NCBI RefSeq assembly: GCF_932526225.1
Contig: NC_064041.1
Coordinates: 14,230,951-14,294,950 of the forward strand
Source: Nematostella vectensis
Taxonomy: Eukaryota > Cnidaria > Anthozoa > Actiniaria > Edwardsiidae
Reading direction: 5' to 3'
DNA length: 64,000 nt
The notes beneath the pieces were generated by a model. The model saw only the letters and a list, made by a program, of their open reading frames with translations, did no database searches and was not told where the DNA came from. How positions within the stretch are numbered: position 1 is the first letter of the stretch; the number at the start of each line of letters is the position of its first letter. Below, piece by piece: positions 20,177-35,574 of the stretch. Both the position numbers and the translations under genes were made by a program.

Positions 20177-22684
20177 TTAAGGGTTGGCTGCTCTCCCATC
20201 TCCTTGTGTGGGTCCAGACATTTCATTGAAGGTCTCTTTCTCTTTCTCGGGAGAGGGCTTGACTGGCTTTGTATTGCTTCCGGAGTCGTGTAACTCTCGG
20301 GAAGTATAGGGGCCCTGTACTGCGTATGTTGGCTGAGGGCTTCCTAAGGCTCTTCTTACCTGTCGACGGTTTCGTCTCCGCAATCCCTTTGGTGTTTGTA
20401 TAACAACCGATTGTGGGGTTTCGTGTGGCCTGATTATCGTCCCCTCCGTCTTTAGGTCTGGTATCCATACTCGATCACCTTCTGCTAACTCCTCCCCCTC
20501 TGCAACTCTGTGTCTGCGGTCATAGTCTTCCCGCATTTCTCTTCTGTACTCTCTTTCTCTCTTTCTCACTACATCATTGTCTGGGAGTTGAGGTTTCAAC
20601 TCGTCAGGGTGGCACGGTACTCTCGTTTTTAGTTTGCGACCCATACTTAGCTGTGATGGAAAATATCCGTTGTGAACCGGTGTGTTTCTGTAGCTTAGAA
20701 GAGCGAGGTACTCGTCATCGCACTTCTTCAGAAAGTTCTTTATTGTCTCGACGGCTCGTTCCGATTCGCCATTTGACTGGGCGTACCGAGGTGATGAAGT
20801 TATGTGATCGAATCCCCATGTTGCCGCAATCTTGTTGAACTCTGCAGAGGCGAACTGTGGTCCGTTGTCGATAACTAAGATATCTGGGATTCCATGTCGA
20901 CTAAAGGCATTCTTCATCTTGTTTACTGTATCACAGGCTGTTACATTCTTGCTCACCAAGTATATTTCGATATCGCGCGAATAGTAGTCGATTATGTGCA
21001 GGTAGTGTCGGCCTTCATGTTGGAAGAAGTCTGCTCCGAGTTTGGACCACGGTCGCTCTGGGAAATCTGTTCCCTTCATCGGTTCTATACGTTCTTTCCG
21101 ATATTTTTCGCAGGTGGCACAATTGCGAACCATCTCTTCAATTTGTTTGGAGATTCCGGGCCACCAAACGGACGATGCTGCATTGTCCCGTGTCTTGGAT
21201 ATGCCTTGGTGACCATCATGTAGGTATCGTAAGATATCTGGCCTGAGACTCGACGGAATTACAAGTCTTCGTCCCCTCATCAATAGGTCTTCGTGGGTGG
21301 ATAAGCTTCCTCTTTCACCCCAGTATTTCTTCGCGGGCCCATAGTGCTTCTGTTTGGTTTCTGGCCCCCCATTCTGTACGTAATGCATCACGACTTTCAA
21401 TGCGTCGTCTCTCTTCAGCTCTTACCGTATTTCCTCTAGTTTCTTGTCGGATGCTGGCAGGTGTAGCAGTATGGTATTCACATAACAGTCTGCTTCAGCG
21501 TACAGGTGGTCAGACTGGCACGACGTCTCAGACCTCTTTTCGTTTAGTGGGCACCTAGATAGTGCATCTGCGGTATAAAGTTCCTTGCCTGGAACGTGCC
21601 GAGTATCAAAATCGTACCTCATCAGCCTCATTCTGAAACGCTGTATGCGTACCGGCAGCTCATCGATCATCTTGGAAGTAAACAGGGGTACAAGGGGCTT
21701 GTGGTCTGTTTTGACAGTGAACTTCATGCCTACCAATAAATCGGACCAGTGCTCTAGGGCCCACGTGGTTGCTAATGCCTCTTTTTCTATCTGTGCGTAT
21801 CTGCACTCGGTGTTTGTCATAGATCTGCTTGCATATGCAACAGGACGCATTTCTCCGGATGGCTGCTTCTGCCTGAGTACTGCCCCCAATCCAAAGCTGC
21901 TTGCATCCGCGGAGACTACAATCTCTTTCTCGGGGCTATACAGTGCAAGCACTCTCTCTGAAGCCATTTCTTCTTTCAAGTCATCGAAGGCATCATCTTG
22001 CGCCTTGCCCCAAACCCATGCGCTATTCTTCTTAAGCAGGTCGCGAAGTGGTTGCGTCCTCTCTGCTAGATTGGAACAGAACTTCATTAGTTGGTTCACC
22101 ATCCCGAGAAATCGTCTCAGGCTAGGGATGTCCCTAGGTTCATCCATGTCGACGATAGCTTTCACCTTGGCGGGATTTTTCTTGATCCCCTCGTTATCGA
22201 TCACCTGTCCAAGGTACTCAATCTTCTTCTCTGAGAACTTACACTTGTCTGGGTTCAGTGTCATGCCGATTTCCGTGATGCGTTGAAGGACGGCAGCCAA
22301 GTCTCTTATCGTGCTCCGCTTGGTCTTTTCCAACGACCAGGATGTCGTCCATATGACATAGTGTGCCTTCTATTCCATCCAGCTCCTGGTCCATTTTCTT
22401 CTGAAAGTATTCCGGTGCAGAGGAGATTCCGTATGGCAGACGGCGAAACATATACCGCCCAAAAGGAGTGATAAAGGTAGTAAGCTTAGCGCTTTCCTCG
22501 CTTAAGGGAACTTGGTGGAAGCCTGAGTTAGCGTCAAGTTTGGAGTAGATCGATCCTTTGGATATGTTTCCGAGAGTCTCTTCCACTTTAGGCATTTGGT
22601 ATACTTCTCTTCTGACTTCTTTGTTGAGCTTCGTGAGGTCGACGCATATTCGCACGGTTCCATTTGGCTTTGGTACCACTACTA
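20177..22684 (-). pseudogene. pol: Gypsy pol, copy B
   Basis: Pieces: 22684-22239 (RT palm with HMDD), 22333-21422 (RT thumb and RNase H, DASSFGLGAV) and 21400-20177 (integrase). The integrase has the HHCC zinc region (HDGHQG...CATCEKY), the core with DNGPQF and the conserved NGESERAVE, and a chromatin-proximal tail. Defects: N-terminal truncation, the extra A also seen in copy A (near 22300), and a nonsense TAA at 21422-21424 (TCA in copy C). Unlike A and C, the RNase H to integrase junction has no long C-run (CCCCCC only), so the integrase frame here reads smoothly. Confidence 0.88.
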
Positions 22685-23209
22685 TAAAACTGTTCAGCAT
22701 CAGTTACTGTTTTAAATTTGCTCTTCATATAGGTAACAACTCTCTGTCGTACTGGTCCCCCTACAAAAGAAAAGCAGAAATATGTACGCTGTTCTAAAGG
22801 TTGTATCTTTATTGGGGGCTACTTATTCCTTGTTCACATTAGTACTGTGCAAGTAAACAGTAGGAGTATCCCACAAATAAGACATTATTATGCAAGCATC
22901 ATCAAACAACGCAGATAAAAACTAAAAGAGAGAGAAATACCAAGGGTCCCAGGAACTAACACCTTTCCCTATGGTGCTGGGCCCATTCATACTGCACAAT
23001 ATATTTTTTACAAATCAATAATTATTCTATTTACCTTTGCAGGTGTAAGTGGTGCCAGCATGACTTGCTATAAAGTTGGCAGCTTCCAACCAATACTTCG
23101 ATTTCGTATTTACCGATGGCCACTCTGTAGCTGTGGGCTGCAAGTCTTTGTGCCGGGCAACAAACTGGACCAAGGCAATGTCCTCCTTTATTAGCCAAAT
23201 ATTATTCGA
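22685..23209 (-). pseudogene. SANT-like gene, exons 2-3, copy B, fused to Gypsy RT
   Basis: Exon 2 (23209-23035) carries the SANT-like region. Exon 3 starts at 22760 with an intact TTTTGTAG acceptor, but at 22684 runs straight into Gypsy RT sequence in a non-RT frame. The predicted tail is about 30 foreign residues before a stop. Exon 1 of unit 3 has no counterpart here. Confidence 0.7.
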
Positions 23210-24140
23210 CTGTTTTGGGGATTTTAGGCGTAATAAAGGGGATGATTTCCCACGAAGACCACAGGGGTGGCTCGGTCTTTTGGGTGAAACATTACTTCCC
23301 TATGGAAGAAAGACAAAATTCGCTTGGTTAAGATTTTTCTAAAATATTTTTCTGATGCATGCATTCAAAACATTATTTTATTCTTCTGGTATTTCTACTA
23401 TAAGATTAAAAGGGAAGTTCGATATGATCTTTATCAACTGTAAAGTTCGAATAAGTTACACTTGATTTAACCTATCGAGTGTAAAATTCATAATAAATGT
23501 TGGTTGTCATTACTACGTGTATGAGTTATTAGTCACATCAAATCCTCAGAGGAATATGGTCAAGGAAGAGGAGAATGAATTTATTACATGCGGCAATATA
23601 TTGGATAAAAAAGGCGTCTTCTGTTTTACAAAACAGCATTTCGCATGAAATGCACTCTCATTTCGTGTCCCCGAAACAAAAGCTGCACATCTGTACCCGA
23701 CCCATCGAGTCCTCAGGTAATGATTTCCGAAACGCCACCATTTTCACTATTTCCTGAAAAGGGCGAGGCAAGGGGATACGTACGTACTTTCAGGCTACAT
23801 ACAGGGTCAGGGGAGTTATTGCCAATTGGGTGCATGCGCGAAGAACGGGGGGGAGCCAATAATACTCTGCACTCTGAATTACTGCTCATAGTAATGATAA
23901 ACGAATAATATTAGCTTTTAAAGTGTCATCTAGTAAATCTAGTGACAAACAAGCTTTCAGAGAGCAAAATTTACCCACCCCTCCCCCCAAATTTCCGAGG
24001 TAAAAAAATTCTAGCGCTGTTGTGAAGCTTGTCACCTAAACAAACTTATAAAGTCAAAAGAGGCATTATAATCTGAGAAACAGAACCAAAACATGAAAAA
24101 TCCACTACTTTTTAGTTTTGGGGAAACGTGTCAAAAAACG

Positions 24141-24154
24141 GTTGCCATGGTAAC
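24141..24154. promoter_or_regulatory. RFX X-box (GTTGCCATGGTAAC), unit 2
   Basis: A near-palindromic 14-mer that fits the RFX X-box consensus GTNRCC-N(0-3)-RGYAAC. The same place reads GTTGCCAAGGTAAC in unit 3 and GTCGCCAAGGTAAC in unit 1. RFX factors regulate ciliary and other genes. The target here is unclear: the site is in the gap between the protease gene and the SANT-like gene. Confidence 0.5.
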
Positions 24155-25112
24155 ATGGAGCGTTTCCTAGGCATGTCAATGGCATCAAAACGTCCGCAGA
24201 TAGTTTTTAGGAAAAGACAACAAGTTTTAGCCTTTTAGCTGCTATCACAAGTTATAGCAATTTCCCCGGAGGGGGGGCTTAAAGAGCCCCCCCCCCCCCC
24301 CACCCTCCAATTATGAATAGGGTTAACTGTATATACGGCAAGATATAATTTTTCACCAACTGATTCCCGGAGGACATTTGGCGGTTTAGTCGAACTAAGC
24401 TATGAGGTGTTGATGTTTGTCCTCATGCCAAAGAAGAATGCATAAGGAAACAAGTGACACGATTTTAGAGGAAGGGGGGGGGGGGGGGGGGCTACGTAAT
24501 TTTTCATTATTAGAATCTTATTTTAAGGACGCCTTTTTCGTATTGAACAGTCACCTGTTTTATTTATTTGTTTTTTTTTAAATACCGTATTTTTTCGATT
24601 AGACCAAGGGAGCTTGAGATACTTTGTCAGAAAATCCAACTCAAGTTTTGAAAGAATAATGACAAAGTTTACTTGCTACCGTGATTTAATGGTGCGGTGT
24701 GTATTTTTTTTTTCAACTGCGGCGGTCATTGCTAAAGAATTTTTACATTTTATTCAGCCAGCTTTTGAAAAAAACGGCGTTTTGCTTTTGATGTTGCGAA
24801 GTTTGATGATTAGTGGTTTCTATTATCTTTTCGAAAGCAGTCTTCTTTCGCAGGCTACTACTGAGGTTATTCAAACCGCTGGCGTGGGCTTCCTGCCCCG
24901 CGAGTGTCACTCCAAAAATTTTCATTTTATATTATATTATTATTTTTATATTATATACGATCTGTATCTAGAAAAAAGAAAAAAAAAAGAAAATCAAATA
25001 TCAAATAAAATCATTACACCGAGCTGCTGTGCACGAAAACAAGTTCTGAGAGCACACTTTTTAAGCGCCGTCGTAGGTTTGATTTTAAAGCTAGAAGCAC
25101 TCACTTCAGCAC

Positions 25113-27993
<2,881 letters not shown>

Positions 27994-28667
27994 CTGCAAC
28001 TTACGTTGCAGTTTTTAATAGCTTTTCTTATTGCAGGAAACAATGCAATTCATAACTTCAAGAAAAGCTTAGAAACATGATTAACAGACCCATCGATAAC
28101 GCCGGATCAAAAGTAAAGACGAGAAGTAAAAACAAAGACGCCATAATTCTTAGTTGAAAGCAGGACACTTTCGCTTTAGTTGGAAGCCGAGGAGCACGTC
28201 TGCATAAATAATAAGCAAATGCTGACGGAACTGAGCAAATACAACTGGGCTTGTGGCCCTATCTTGAGAGTGCACCCGACCGGCTGCCTTGCATACATTG
28301 CGTATCTAGTTTGGCCATGATCCGTAGGGTGGTGTTAAGCGTTGGAGCTATTTCAATTTATATCCCAGTGACAAATTTTCACGCGCGCTCATTGGTCCAT
28401 ACGGGTCACGTGCACATTTTCACAAGACAAATATCAGTCGATAAAACGTCCAGCAAAAGTGATATCTGTCATGAGAACACTTTAGTGCAGTCAAAACTAG
28501 CTTTTTGTCTGCTCAATAACTCCCCAAACAAACACCAAGATTTTCAAAACGCTAAGGCTAAGGCACACAAAAAAATTTGATTATAATTTGATTATAATTT
28601 TATAGAATTTATCCTGGAACGTGAAAGAAAAAGCAATAACAAAAAACTTCACAACAGCGCGCGCTCT

Positions 28668-28739
28668 TGACGTCATTCCCGTGCAGAAGACATTTCAAAA
28701 TTGAAAATTTTTGCTTTACACGAACGCGCACTATAAAAG
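28668..28739 (+). promoter_or_regulatory. CRE plus TATA core-promoter-like pair (unit 2)
   Basis: TGACGTCA (28668-28675) and TATAAAAG (28732-28739), same spacing as in unit 1. Plus strand, in the gap between the protease and the esterase. A second full TGACGTCA lies near 29379, in a segment absent from unit 1. Confidence 0.45.
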
Positions 28740-29453
28740 GGACTTGCCTAAGGCAAGCTGTCATTCGTCATTAGAGACTTCACTGAGTGCAGCGCCCCGT
28801 AGAGAAAAGCCAGAAAGCTAGATTAGAGTTCAAAATTGGCCGAAACACATCATTGAAGTAACCAGTCTTTTTATTAGCCTTTTCTTAAAACAAAACGAAA
28901 AATGACGGAGAATTAGATAGGTTTTGAAAGGTTTTGAAGCGATGAATAATTTTGCAAATTTGTTGTTTGTCCGCGCGTGCACCTGAATGACGCCATTTCA
29001 AATGAGGGCTGTATTTTTCAATTCGAACGAGCGCTGTGTTTGATTTCTCAATGACAATTTTTGCTCGTTTTTGTAGAGAATCGACTCCAAATACTTTCCC
29101 GAATATGCTTGATAGTTCTTTAACATTCTTTTGTTTACTTTAAAGTTGTCGTAGTTTTCCGTACGGCTGTTGTATTTTTTGATATATTTTCTTCTGGCAG
29201 TTACGCTGCGCTCGGGCTGAAATGAGCTCGAGTCGGGCCCAAAACATATTTACGCCCGCGAACATCAACTATATTGTTATAATTTTTCACGAAGGAAACA
29301 TCATATGGCAAACAAACTCGGTACGTGTCATGTAGGTGGATGCAACAATATGGTCAAGTGTTGGGTAACGTAATCGATGACGTCACTTAAAGAAAAAAAA
29401 CGTGATTAAAAGCAAAAACATTCATATCTCTTGAAAAAAACATTGTTTGAAAT

Positions 29454-29610
29454 CTGCCTCGTACCCAGACGCTTACTAGCGTGACCGGACTAAGCGTTAA
29501 CCCTTCCCTTGGTCCTTTGCGCCAGCGCTAAACCTTCCCGTGGCTCATTGCGCTCACTAGTATATTTTTCACTTGTTTTTACTGACTCCAGACGCCTGGG
29601 TACAAGGCAG
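29454..29610. mobile_element. Small inverted-repeat element (157 bp), unit 2
   Basis: Starts CTGCCTCGTACCCAG and ends with its inverted complement (one mismatch here, perfect in unit 3), with about 15-bp terminal inverted repeats. No coding capacity and no clear target duplication, so a MITE of unknown superfamily. It is inside a ~400-bp block (29356-29755) missing from unit 1. Confidence 0.65.
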
Positions 29611-29975
29611 GTTTCACAACCAAACTTAGCAGGTGTCATGTTCGTGTCAAGGGAGGTGCCAAATTGTGGTCACGTGATTTGAACGAAAAAGCAAAGATAG
29701 GAAATAAATAAAGCAAAGATATGAACTGAATAATGTACATCAATCGACTTTTTTATCCAAATGTGGAAGTGTGTCAACAGTTTTCTCGAGGATTGGAGAA
29801 GCAATGGCGCTACACTTGCAGTGTCATTGCAGAATAGAACTATATACCTATCAGTAGACCTTGTCCGTGCAAATGGCAATTCCTAAATGACAGTTCTAGC
29901 ATCGAAAAATCAGGGGCCTCGATTTAATTGAATGCAGGAAATTATTGATAAATCATACGATTCTTAGTTATCACC

Positions 29976-30235
29976 TTAAAGCCGCATTGTCACCAGTTTA
30001 CTTCCGGAGGTCCGACAGAAACCTCAACCGTCAAAAGACAAAAGAATCTGTTAAAATCCGAGATATTAAACAGGCAACCCGCTCTAAATTATCTATCGCA
30101 TCCTCAAAGAAACTTCCAATAGACATAGACACACTCCTTTCAATATTTTGAAACAATTTTCGCGTTTTCCGTTAAAAATCATCGGATATTGTTAGGTAAT
30201 CGACCGAAAGTAAACTGGTGACAATACGGCTTTAA
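29976..30235. mobile_element. TTAA-flanked MITE, copy 2
   Basis: Same element and position as 9457-9716: ~30-bp inverted termini starting AAAGCCGCATTGTCACCAG, bounded by TTAA on both sides. Confidence 0.8.
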
Positions 30236-30413
30236 ATATAACAAATAAATAAGACCACAAGAAACTTTTGATCTTAGTACTTCCATGTGCCATTCGCCAT
30301 TTGCACCAACGTATTTTGGAAAATGTGTAACTACAACTGATTGTCTGTCATACTCAATAAATTATTCAAAAAAGTCTTGCTATGCCTTTATATTGTTTTG
30401 TCTTCGACGTAAA

Positions 30414-33400
30414 CTAGTTGACCCAGCCATATGGAAACAGGCCATGCCCTAACCAGAGGTCACATTCTCTATCCAAATACGAACGCGCAAAGTCCAGTCC
30501 GCCGTCGGTGAAAAGAGCGGTCACCTCAGGATACGGCTTCCAGCCTGAATTCTCAACCTTATTGCTATGGATAAATCTACCAAGCTCCCTTCTTAAATTG
30601 ACCATGAATCTCTTATCTCTGGCAGATGGCGAATAGCCGAACGCTTCAGGGAAACCGAAAAACGCCAATAGATCCCACATGTGAAAGGCGTAAGCACTGG
30701 TCTTGTCTCCCACAAGCGTGACTGGCTTACTAGGCCAGTTGGTCACCACGTAACGATAGACACTACGCAGTCCGGTGGACGCGCCAACGGCAAGCACACG
30801 TGTTGGGCACGTGACTCGGATATCCGTGACGATATTAGCGTACGAAAGCCGCGGATGTTTGTGTTCAACCAGGTACATTGAAAATACTTTCTCGATTTCG
30901 GCATCACTCAGGAATCTTGAGAGCCTCTCGCTGGCGTATCTCTTGAAGTCACTCAGGTCTGCCTTTGTGTTGAAGAGCTTTCCGGGAAGGTAGTCTATCT
31001 CCTGAGCTGTTGTGCCTAAAATGACGGGTACATCGTTGATTCTCCTACCGGAAGACAACGCAATAAATGGTGGGTATGGTACCACATGCCCATCGACTGT
31101 TGCCAAGGCACCGCTGAAAAATCCCGGAGTCGGAAGATCGGTCAGGTCTGGCATACTCCAGTAAGGGTATACATTCCACGGGCTCTTCTGTATAATTCTA
31201 GCTACATTAGAACGGTAGAGGCACTCACGCGTAGAAGCAAGGCTGTCATGGGCACAGCCCATACGTTCGACAAAAACCTTGTTGTCACTAGAAGCATCAT
31301 TGGCTGATTTACTGAATACAGGGGATGCACTCATAAGGATAGCACCGTGAAAGAGTCCATTAGCTAGCGGGGACACTAACAAAGCAAGGGAGGAAGTGGC
31401 ACCAGAACTTTGACCAAGAAGTATAACCCGATCGGGATCGCCACCGAAACGTGCAATATTTGTATGAATCCACGACAACGCCATAATTTGATCCATGAAT
31501 CCGTAATTTCCAGACGTATTGCTTTTGGAGCCGTCTGAGAGAGCGTCTAGGCTCAGAAATCCAAACGCGTTAAGTCTGTAGTTGAAAGAAATGCCGACAA
31601 CACCCAAGTTACTCACAAATTCCGGGGTCGGATGAATCCCACTATCGTGTCCAGATCCGTAAGTCAACTCGCCTCCATGAATAAATACAAGTACAGGCTG
31701 CTTGATATCCACACTTGGCGTCCAAACATTTAAATAAAGGCAATCTTCGCTGCCGATGACTTGATCTTCGCTGTTTAACTGAGGGCAAACTTTACCGTAA
31801 AATGCAGCATTAAAAGTACCTTGCCAGCAGTGATTATGCCCGCATGGGAAAGGTGGTTTCCATCGCATGTCATTTATAGGGGGCTTGGCGTAGGGAATCC
31901 CCTTGAACACTCAAGCATTTGAATTCCTAGTACCTCGTATTGTTCCAACATCAGTGGCTATAAGAATTGAAGAATCTTCGTCGTCATTTTCATCATTTTC
32001 AGAACTCTTCCCTTGTGTCAGTAACGCAATAAGGACGGCGATGAAGATGACAGTTGATAGGATGAGCACAACGATTATTATATTGCGGACCTGAGACCAA
32101 AAAAGCTCAACATTAATAAGGGAAGGGTCATTATTTATCGGGGGGGGGGGGGGGAGCGGATGCTAAGTTTATTTTTTTTCTGGTTCAAAAATTTCGACCC
32201 TCCCCCAATCTAGAGCACAAAAATGATGACCCTACCCCCAAAAGGCTACCAACAATTTAGGCCCTCCCCCAAAACAAAACAAAAAATATTGTATGTGTGT
32301 GTGGGCTGAGGGGGGGGGGGGGACCCTGGATTAGACATGCCCATAAAGGAGCGATGGAGCAGGCCTTAAACACCACCAAATTTTGCCATTTTTAAATAAA
32401 TGAAATGCTAATTATTGTTAAAATAGAATAAAGCATCATTAACTTCATCCTAACAGAAATATTATTTAAACATTTTCATATCACCAATCTGAAAAGTTAT
32501 TAGGGGGGGGGGGACTCTGACATGATCGAAATTCTTAAATTCAGTGATGGAAGAAGTTAATAAAACCAAAACTCAAAAGATAGAAATAGTAGAAGGCCAC
32601 ATTTTGGGGATAATGATTTTCAATGCTATCCAAACAAAAGTCATGAAAGTGCAAGCTGAAGGTAGGTGCTTCACATTGTTCTCCCAAGAAAAATTTTGAA
32701 ATTCCAGACTTTTAGGAGGCTCGGAAATTGATCAGAATACCTGTTAAAAAAAAGACCCTCCCCTAAACCCTGTATCAGCATTTGAGACCCTCCCCCCCCC
32801 CCCCCCGGTTAAATAATGCCCTTTCCCTAATGCAAAACATTTTGTCATAGCCAATAAACTCCATCTCCTCCGCTTTTCTTATCGCGCAGAATCATTTTAT
32901 TCTTACTGTCACCATGCTTTTTCAGAGATAATGAAATGTATATCATATGCACACATGCGATTGGTTTTACTTAAGCTTTATGGGTTAGCTAAGGTGTCAG
33001 AAAGCTGCCAGTCAAAGGCTATACCGCCACCCCCTCCCCCTTTTTATGTGTATGTATTTAGACTCTTGAGGTGATCCTGTATTGAGCAAAATGTTAAAAT
33101 CGCTTTTAAAAATATCGATAGAAAACTGAATTCACCCTGCACGCATAAAGGGTAATTGGAAAGAAAAAATGACAAAATATCACAAAATCTTCAATGATGT
33201 GCGTGACACGACTTGCGTGACAAGGGCTGTGACGTGTGACTCATTTACAATGCATGAAATCTAAAGCCCCCGAGAGCCAACATTCTCTCGCATTTTGACA
33301 TTTCCTTTGAATTGTTGTCTGTCTTTTCACATTTTGACATTTACCTTTTCCTTGTAGTCTGTCAAACAAGAGTTCGTAAGCAATGCTGGCTGTTATTGGC

Positions 33401-33671
33401 GCATTTTGCACGGGGATTAACACGGGTTACTCTTGTTTATAATCTTGCATCACATGGGGAAAATATAGACAATGTACTACAGATACACGTTTAATTTAAA
33501 GTAACTTTATGGAATTAGATTTGATGGTATTGCAACGATAATTTATGGATTATTTTGATTATACATCAAATTGAATTTGCTTATTTGGAGTCGTACACTT
33601 ACTTTTTTTGAAGGAGCATGGTGCCTTTCGATTTGTATTTCGTCTAGCTCTTCGTTGTCCAATGAGCTCAT
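30414..33671 (-). pseudogene. Membrane-anchored carboxylesterase-like gene, copy B, nonsense mutation
   Basis: Same two-exon structure as copies A and C: exon 1 33671-33603 and exon 2 32090-30414, phase 0, with the same length and catalytic motifs (GQSSG, TAQE, AFHMWD). One substitution turns the Trp codon (TGG in the other copies) into TGA at 31911-31913, near residue 83, just after the membrane segment and before the catalytic domain. Otherwise the frame is open to the normal stop. The intron (32091-33602) is the full-length version with C/G-rich runs and no Penelope insertion. Confidence 0.87.
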
Positions 33672-34574
33672 TTTGGAACAAATAGAAAGTCGTCTTGGTA
33701 GCAGTAATATTCGGGTATCTGTCACAAAATTCGCTCGAATTTCGACTTCATCAACAACTGCGACCTTATTCTTTGACTTGTAATCGACAATACTCGTATG
33801 CCTGTAGTAACCTAGATAGAAAGAAAGCAGCCCTTGACCTGAAAGCTCCTCGTAAGTTGTGAAGCGCTTGGTGCATAAACTGCGATTACGGTGAGGCATT
33901 TCGGATGGTCATACCATTACGTCATCCCTCGAGAAAGTCCACAGGCATCCCAAACAATTGACTCATACCCAGTCTCTAAAAAGGAGGGGGGGGGGGGGGT
34001 GGTGGGGGATGGGGTGGGGTGGGAGAGGAGTTTCTGTATAGTAACTGCGGAAATAGGTAGCCGGAATAATTTCCCAAATTATTTTAGATCCCTTACTCCC
34101 GCCCCTACTACCATGAGCATTGAGGCTACCTCCTTAGTTAATAGTGTCGAGCGAAACGTATGACGGCACGAAAGTTCCCTATCTGCCTCTCTATTCTCCG
34201 TGTGGGTCATACTCTTCGTTGGCTTTTTCCTATATCCGACAGAAACAGTTGCAGTGCATGATGCAGCAAATTTGATTGACAAGGCAGACTCATAGGGTCC
34301 TGGGCGAGATAGTTTTTTTCGGATTGCGTCCGATGCGTTAGCCTTTGACGCAGCCGGAAATAATACAGGCTACCATACGTCAGTTCTGGGGATACTCCCT
34401 TGTGATTACCCATAACCCATTGCGCAAATTCCAAATTTTAGCAAGGTTCAGTTTAGACAGGGTTCAAGCCTCATCTAGCCATTTTTAAACTTTTAAAAAA
34501 GTTATCACACATTCGTCTTTCAGGTCTGGACTGTGAAGGAGATAGAATGAGTGGGATTCTTGTTTATTAACTTC
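33672..34574. other. 5' flank of carboxylesterase copy B, non-coding
   Basis: No gene supported. Contains a G/T-rich run near 33983-34025 whose length differs between units. Ends at the minisatellite. Confidence 0.5.
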
Positions 34575-35574
34575 TATATGACCGGTCCCTAAAGTGTGGT
34601 CGATCCCTAATATATGACCGGTCCCTAAAGTGTGGTCGATTCCTAATATATGACCGGTCCCTAAAGTGTGGTCGATCCCTAATATATGACCGATCCCTAA
34701 AAGTGTGGTCGATTCCTAATGTATGACCGGTCCCTAAAGTGTGGTCGATCCCTAATATATGACCGGTCCCTAAAGTGTGGTCGATCCCTAATATATGACC
34801 GGTCCCTAAAGTGTGGTCTATCCCTAATATATGACCGGTCCCTAAAGTGTGGTCGATCCCTAATATATGACCGATCCCTAATGTATGACCGGTCCCTAAA
34901 GTGTGGTCAGCCCCTAAGGTGTGGTTAGCACCTAAGGTACGGTCGCTCCCTAAGGCGTGGTCAGCCCCTAAGGTGTGGTTAGCCCCTAAGGTGTGGTTAG
35001 CCCCTAAGGCGTGGTCAGCCCCTAAGGTGTGGTTAGCCCTTAAGGTACGGTCGCTCCCTAAGGTGTGGTCAGCCCCTAAGGTGTGGTTAGCCCCTAAGGT
35101 ACGGTCGCTTCCTAAGGCGTGGTCAGCCCCTAAGGTGTGGTCGCTCCCTAAGGTGTGGTTAGCCCCTAAGGTGTGGTCAGCCCCTAAGGTGTGGTTAGCC
35201 CCTAAGGTACGGTCGCTCCCTAAGGTGTGGTTAGCCCCTAAGGTGTGGTTAGCCCCTAAGGCGTGGTCAGCCCCTAAGGTGTAGTTAGCCCCTAAGGTAC
35301 GGTCGCTCCCTAAGGTGTGGTCAGCCTCTAAGGTGTGGTTAGCCCCTAAGGTACGGTCGCTTCCTAAGGCGTGGTCAGCCCCTAAGGTGTGGTCGCTCCC
35401 TAAGGTGTGGTTAGCCCCTAAGGTGTGGTCAGCCCCTAAGGTGTGGTCAGCCCCTAAGGTGTGGTTAGCCCCTAAGGTGTGGTTAGCCCCTAAGGTGTGG
35501 TTAGCCCCTAAGGTGTGGTCAGCCCCTAAGGTGTGGTCAGCCCCAAAGGTTTGTTCAGCCCCTAAGGTGTGGTG
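34575..35574. repeat. 36-bp/18-bp minisatellite, copy 2 (~1.0 kb)
   Basis: The left part (34575-~34899) has about nine 36-bp units. The right part (~34900-35574) consists of 18-bp monomers GGTGTGGTTAGCCCCTAA, with variants GGTGTGGTCAGCCCCTAA, GGTACGGTCGCTCCCTAA and GGCGTGGTCAGCCCCTAA. The shared CCCTAA and TGTGGT parts tie the two halves together as one family. The switch between families is sharp. Confidence 0.95.

Larger units (their letters stand above)
1..20871. repeat. Segmental tandem duplication, unit 1
   Basis: First of three head-to-tail copies of a ~21-22 kb segment. The first bases (TAACTAAGATATCTGGGATT) recur at 20872 and 42579, and the same gene and repeat order follows each time. 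Differences private to this unit: the EGF gene is missing, a Penelope-like fragment sits in the esterase intron, about 400 bp is missing at 9233, and the (TA)n tract near 7498 is only ~14 bp. The unit boundary is simply where the window starts, inside a Gypsy integrase. The true duplication breakpoint cannot be placed from this window. Confidence 0.95.
19865..22684 (-). mobile_element. Ty3/Gypsy element, copy B (gag and 5' LTR deleted)
   Basis: Same insertion as copies A and C: the 3' LTR is followed by the ACAAG duplication at 19860-19864. Upstream of RT the element ends abruptly at 22684, where it joins the SANT-like exon (GGTACCACTACTAT / AAAACTG), with a 2-bp overlap at the junction. Compared with copy A, about 1.9 kb (1827-3735) is missing: part of RT, protease, gag, primer binding site, 5' LTR and the end of the host exon. 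Confidence 0.92.

Noticed and set aside
33543-33899. Longer N-terminus for carboxylesterase copy B (open frame of 118 codons)
   Set aside because: The upstream extension has no signal or domain, and the ATG giving the 22-23 residue acidic exon is present in all three units. The extension is probably 5' UTR.
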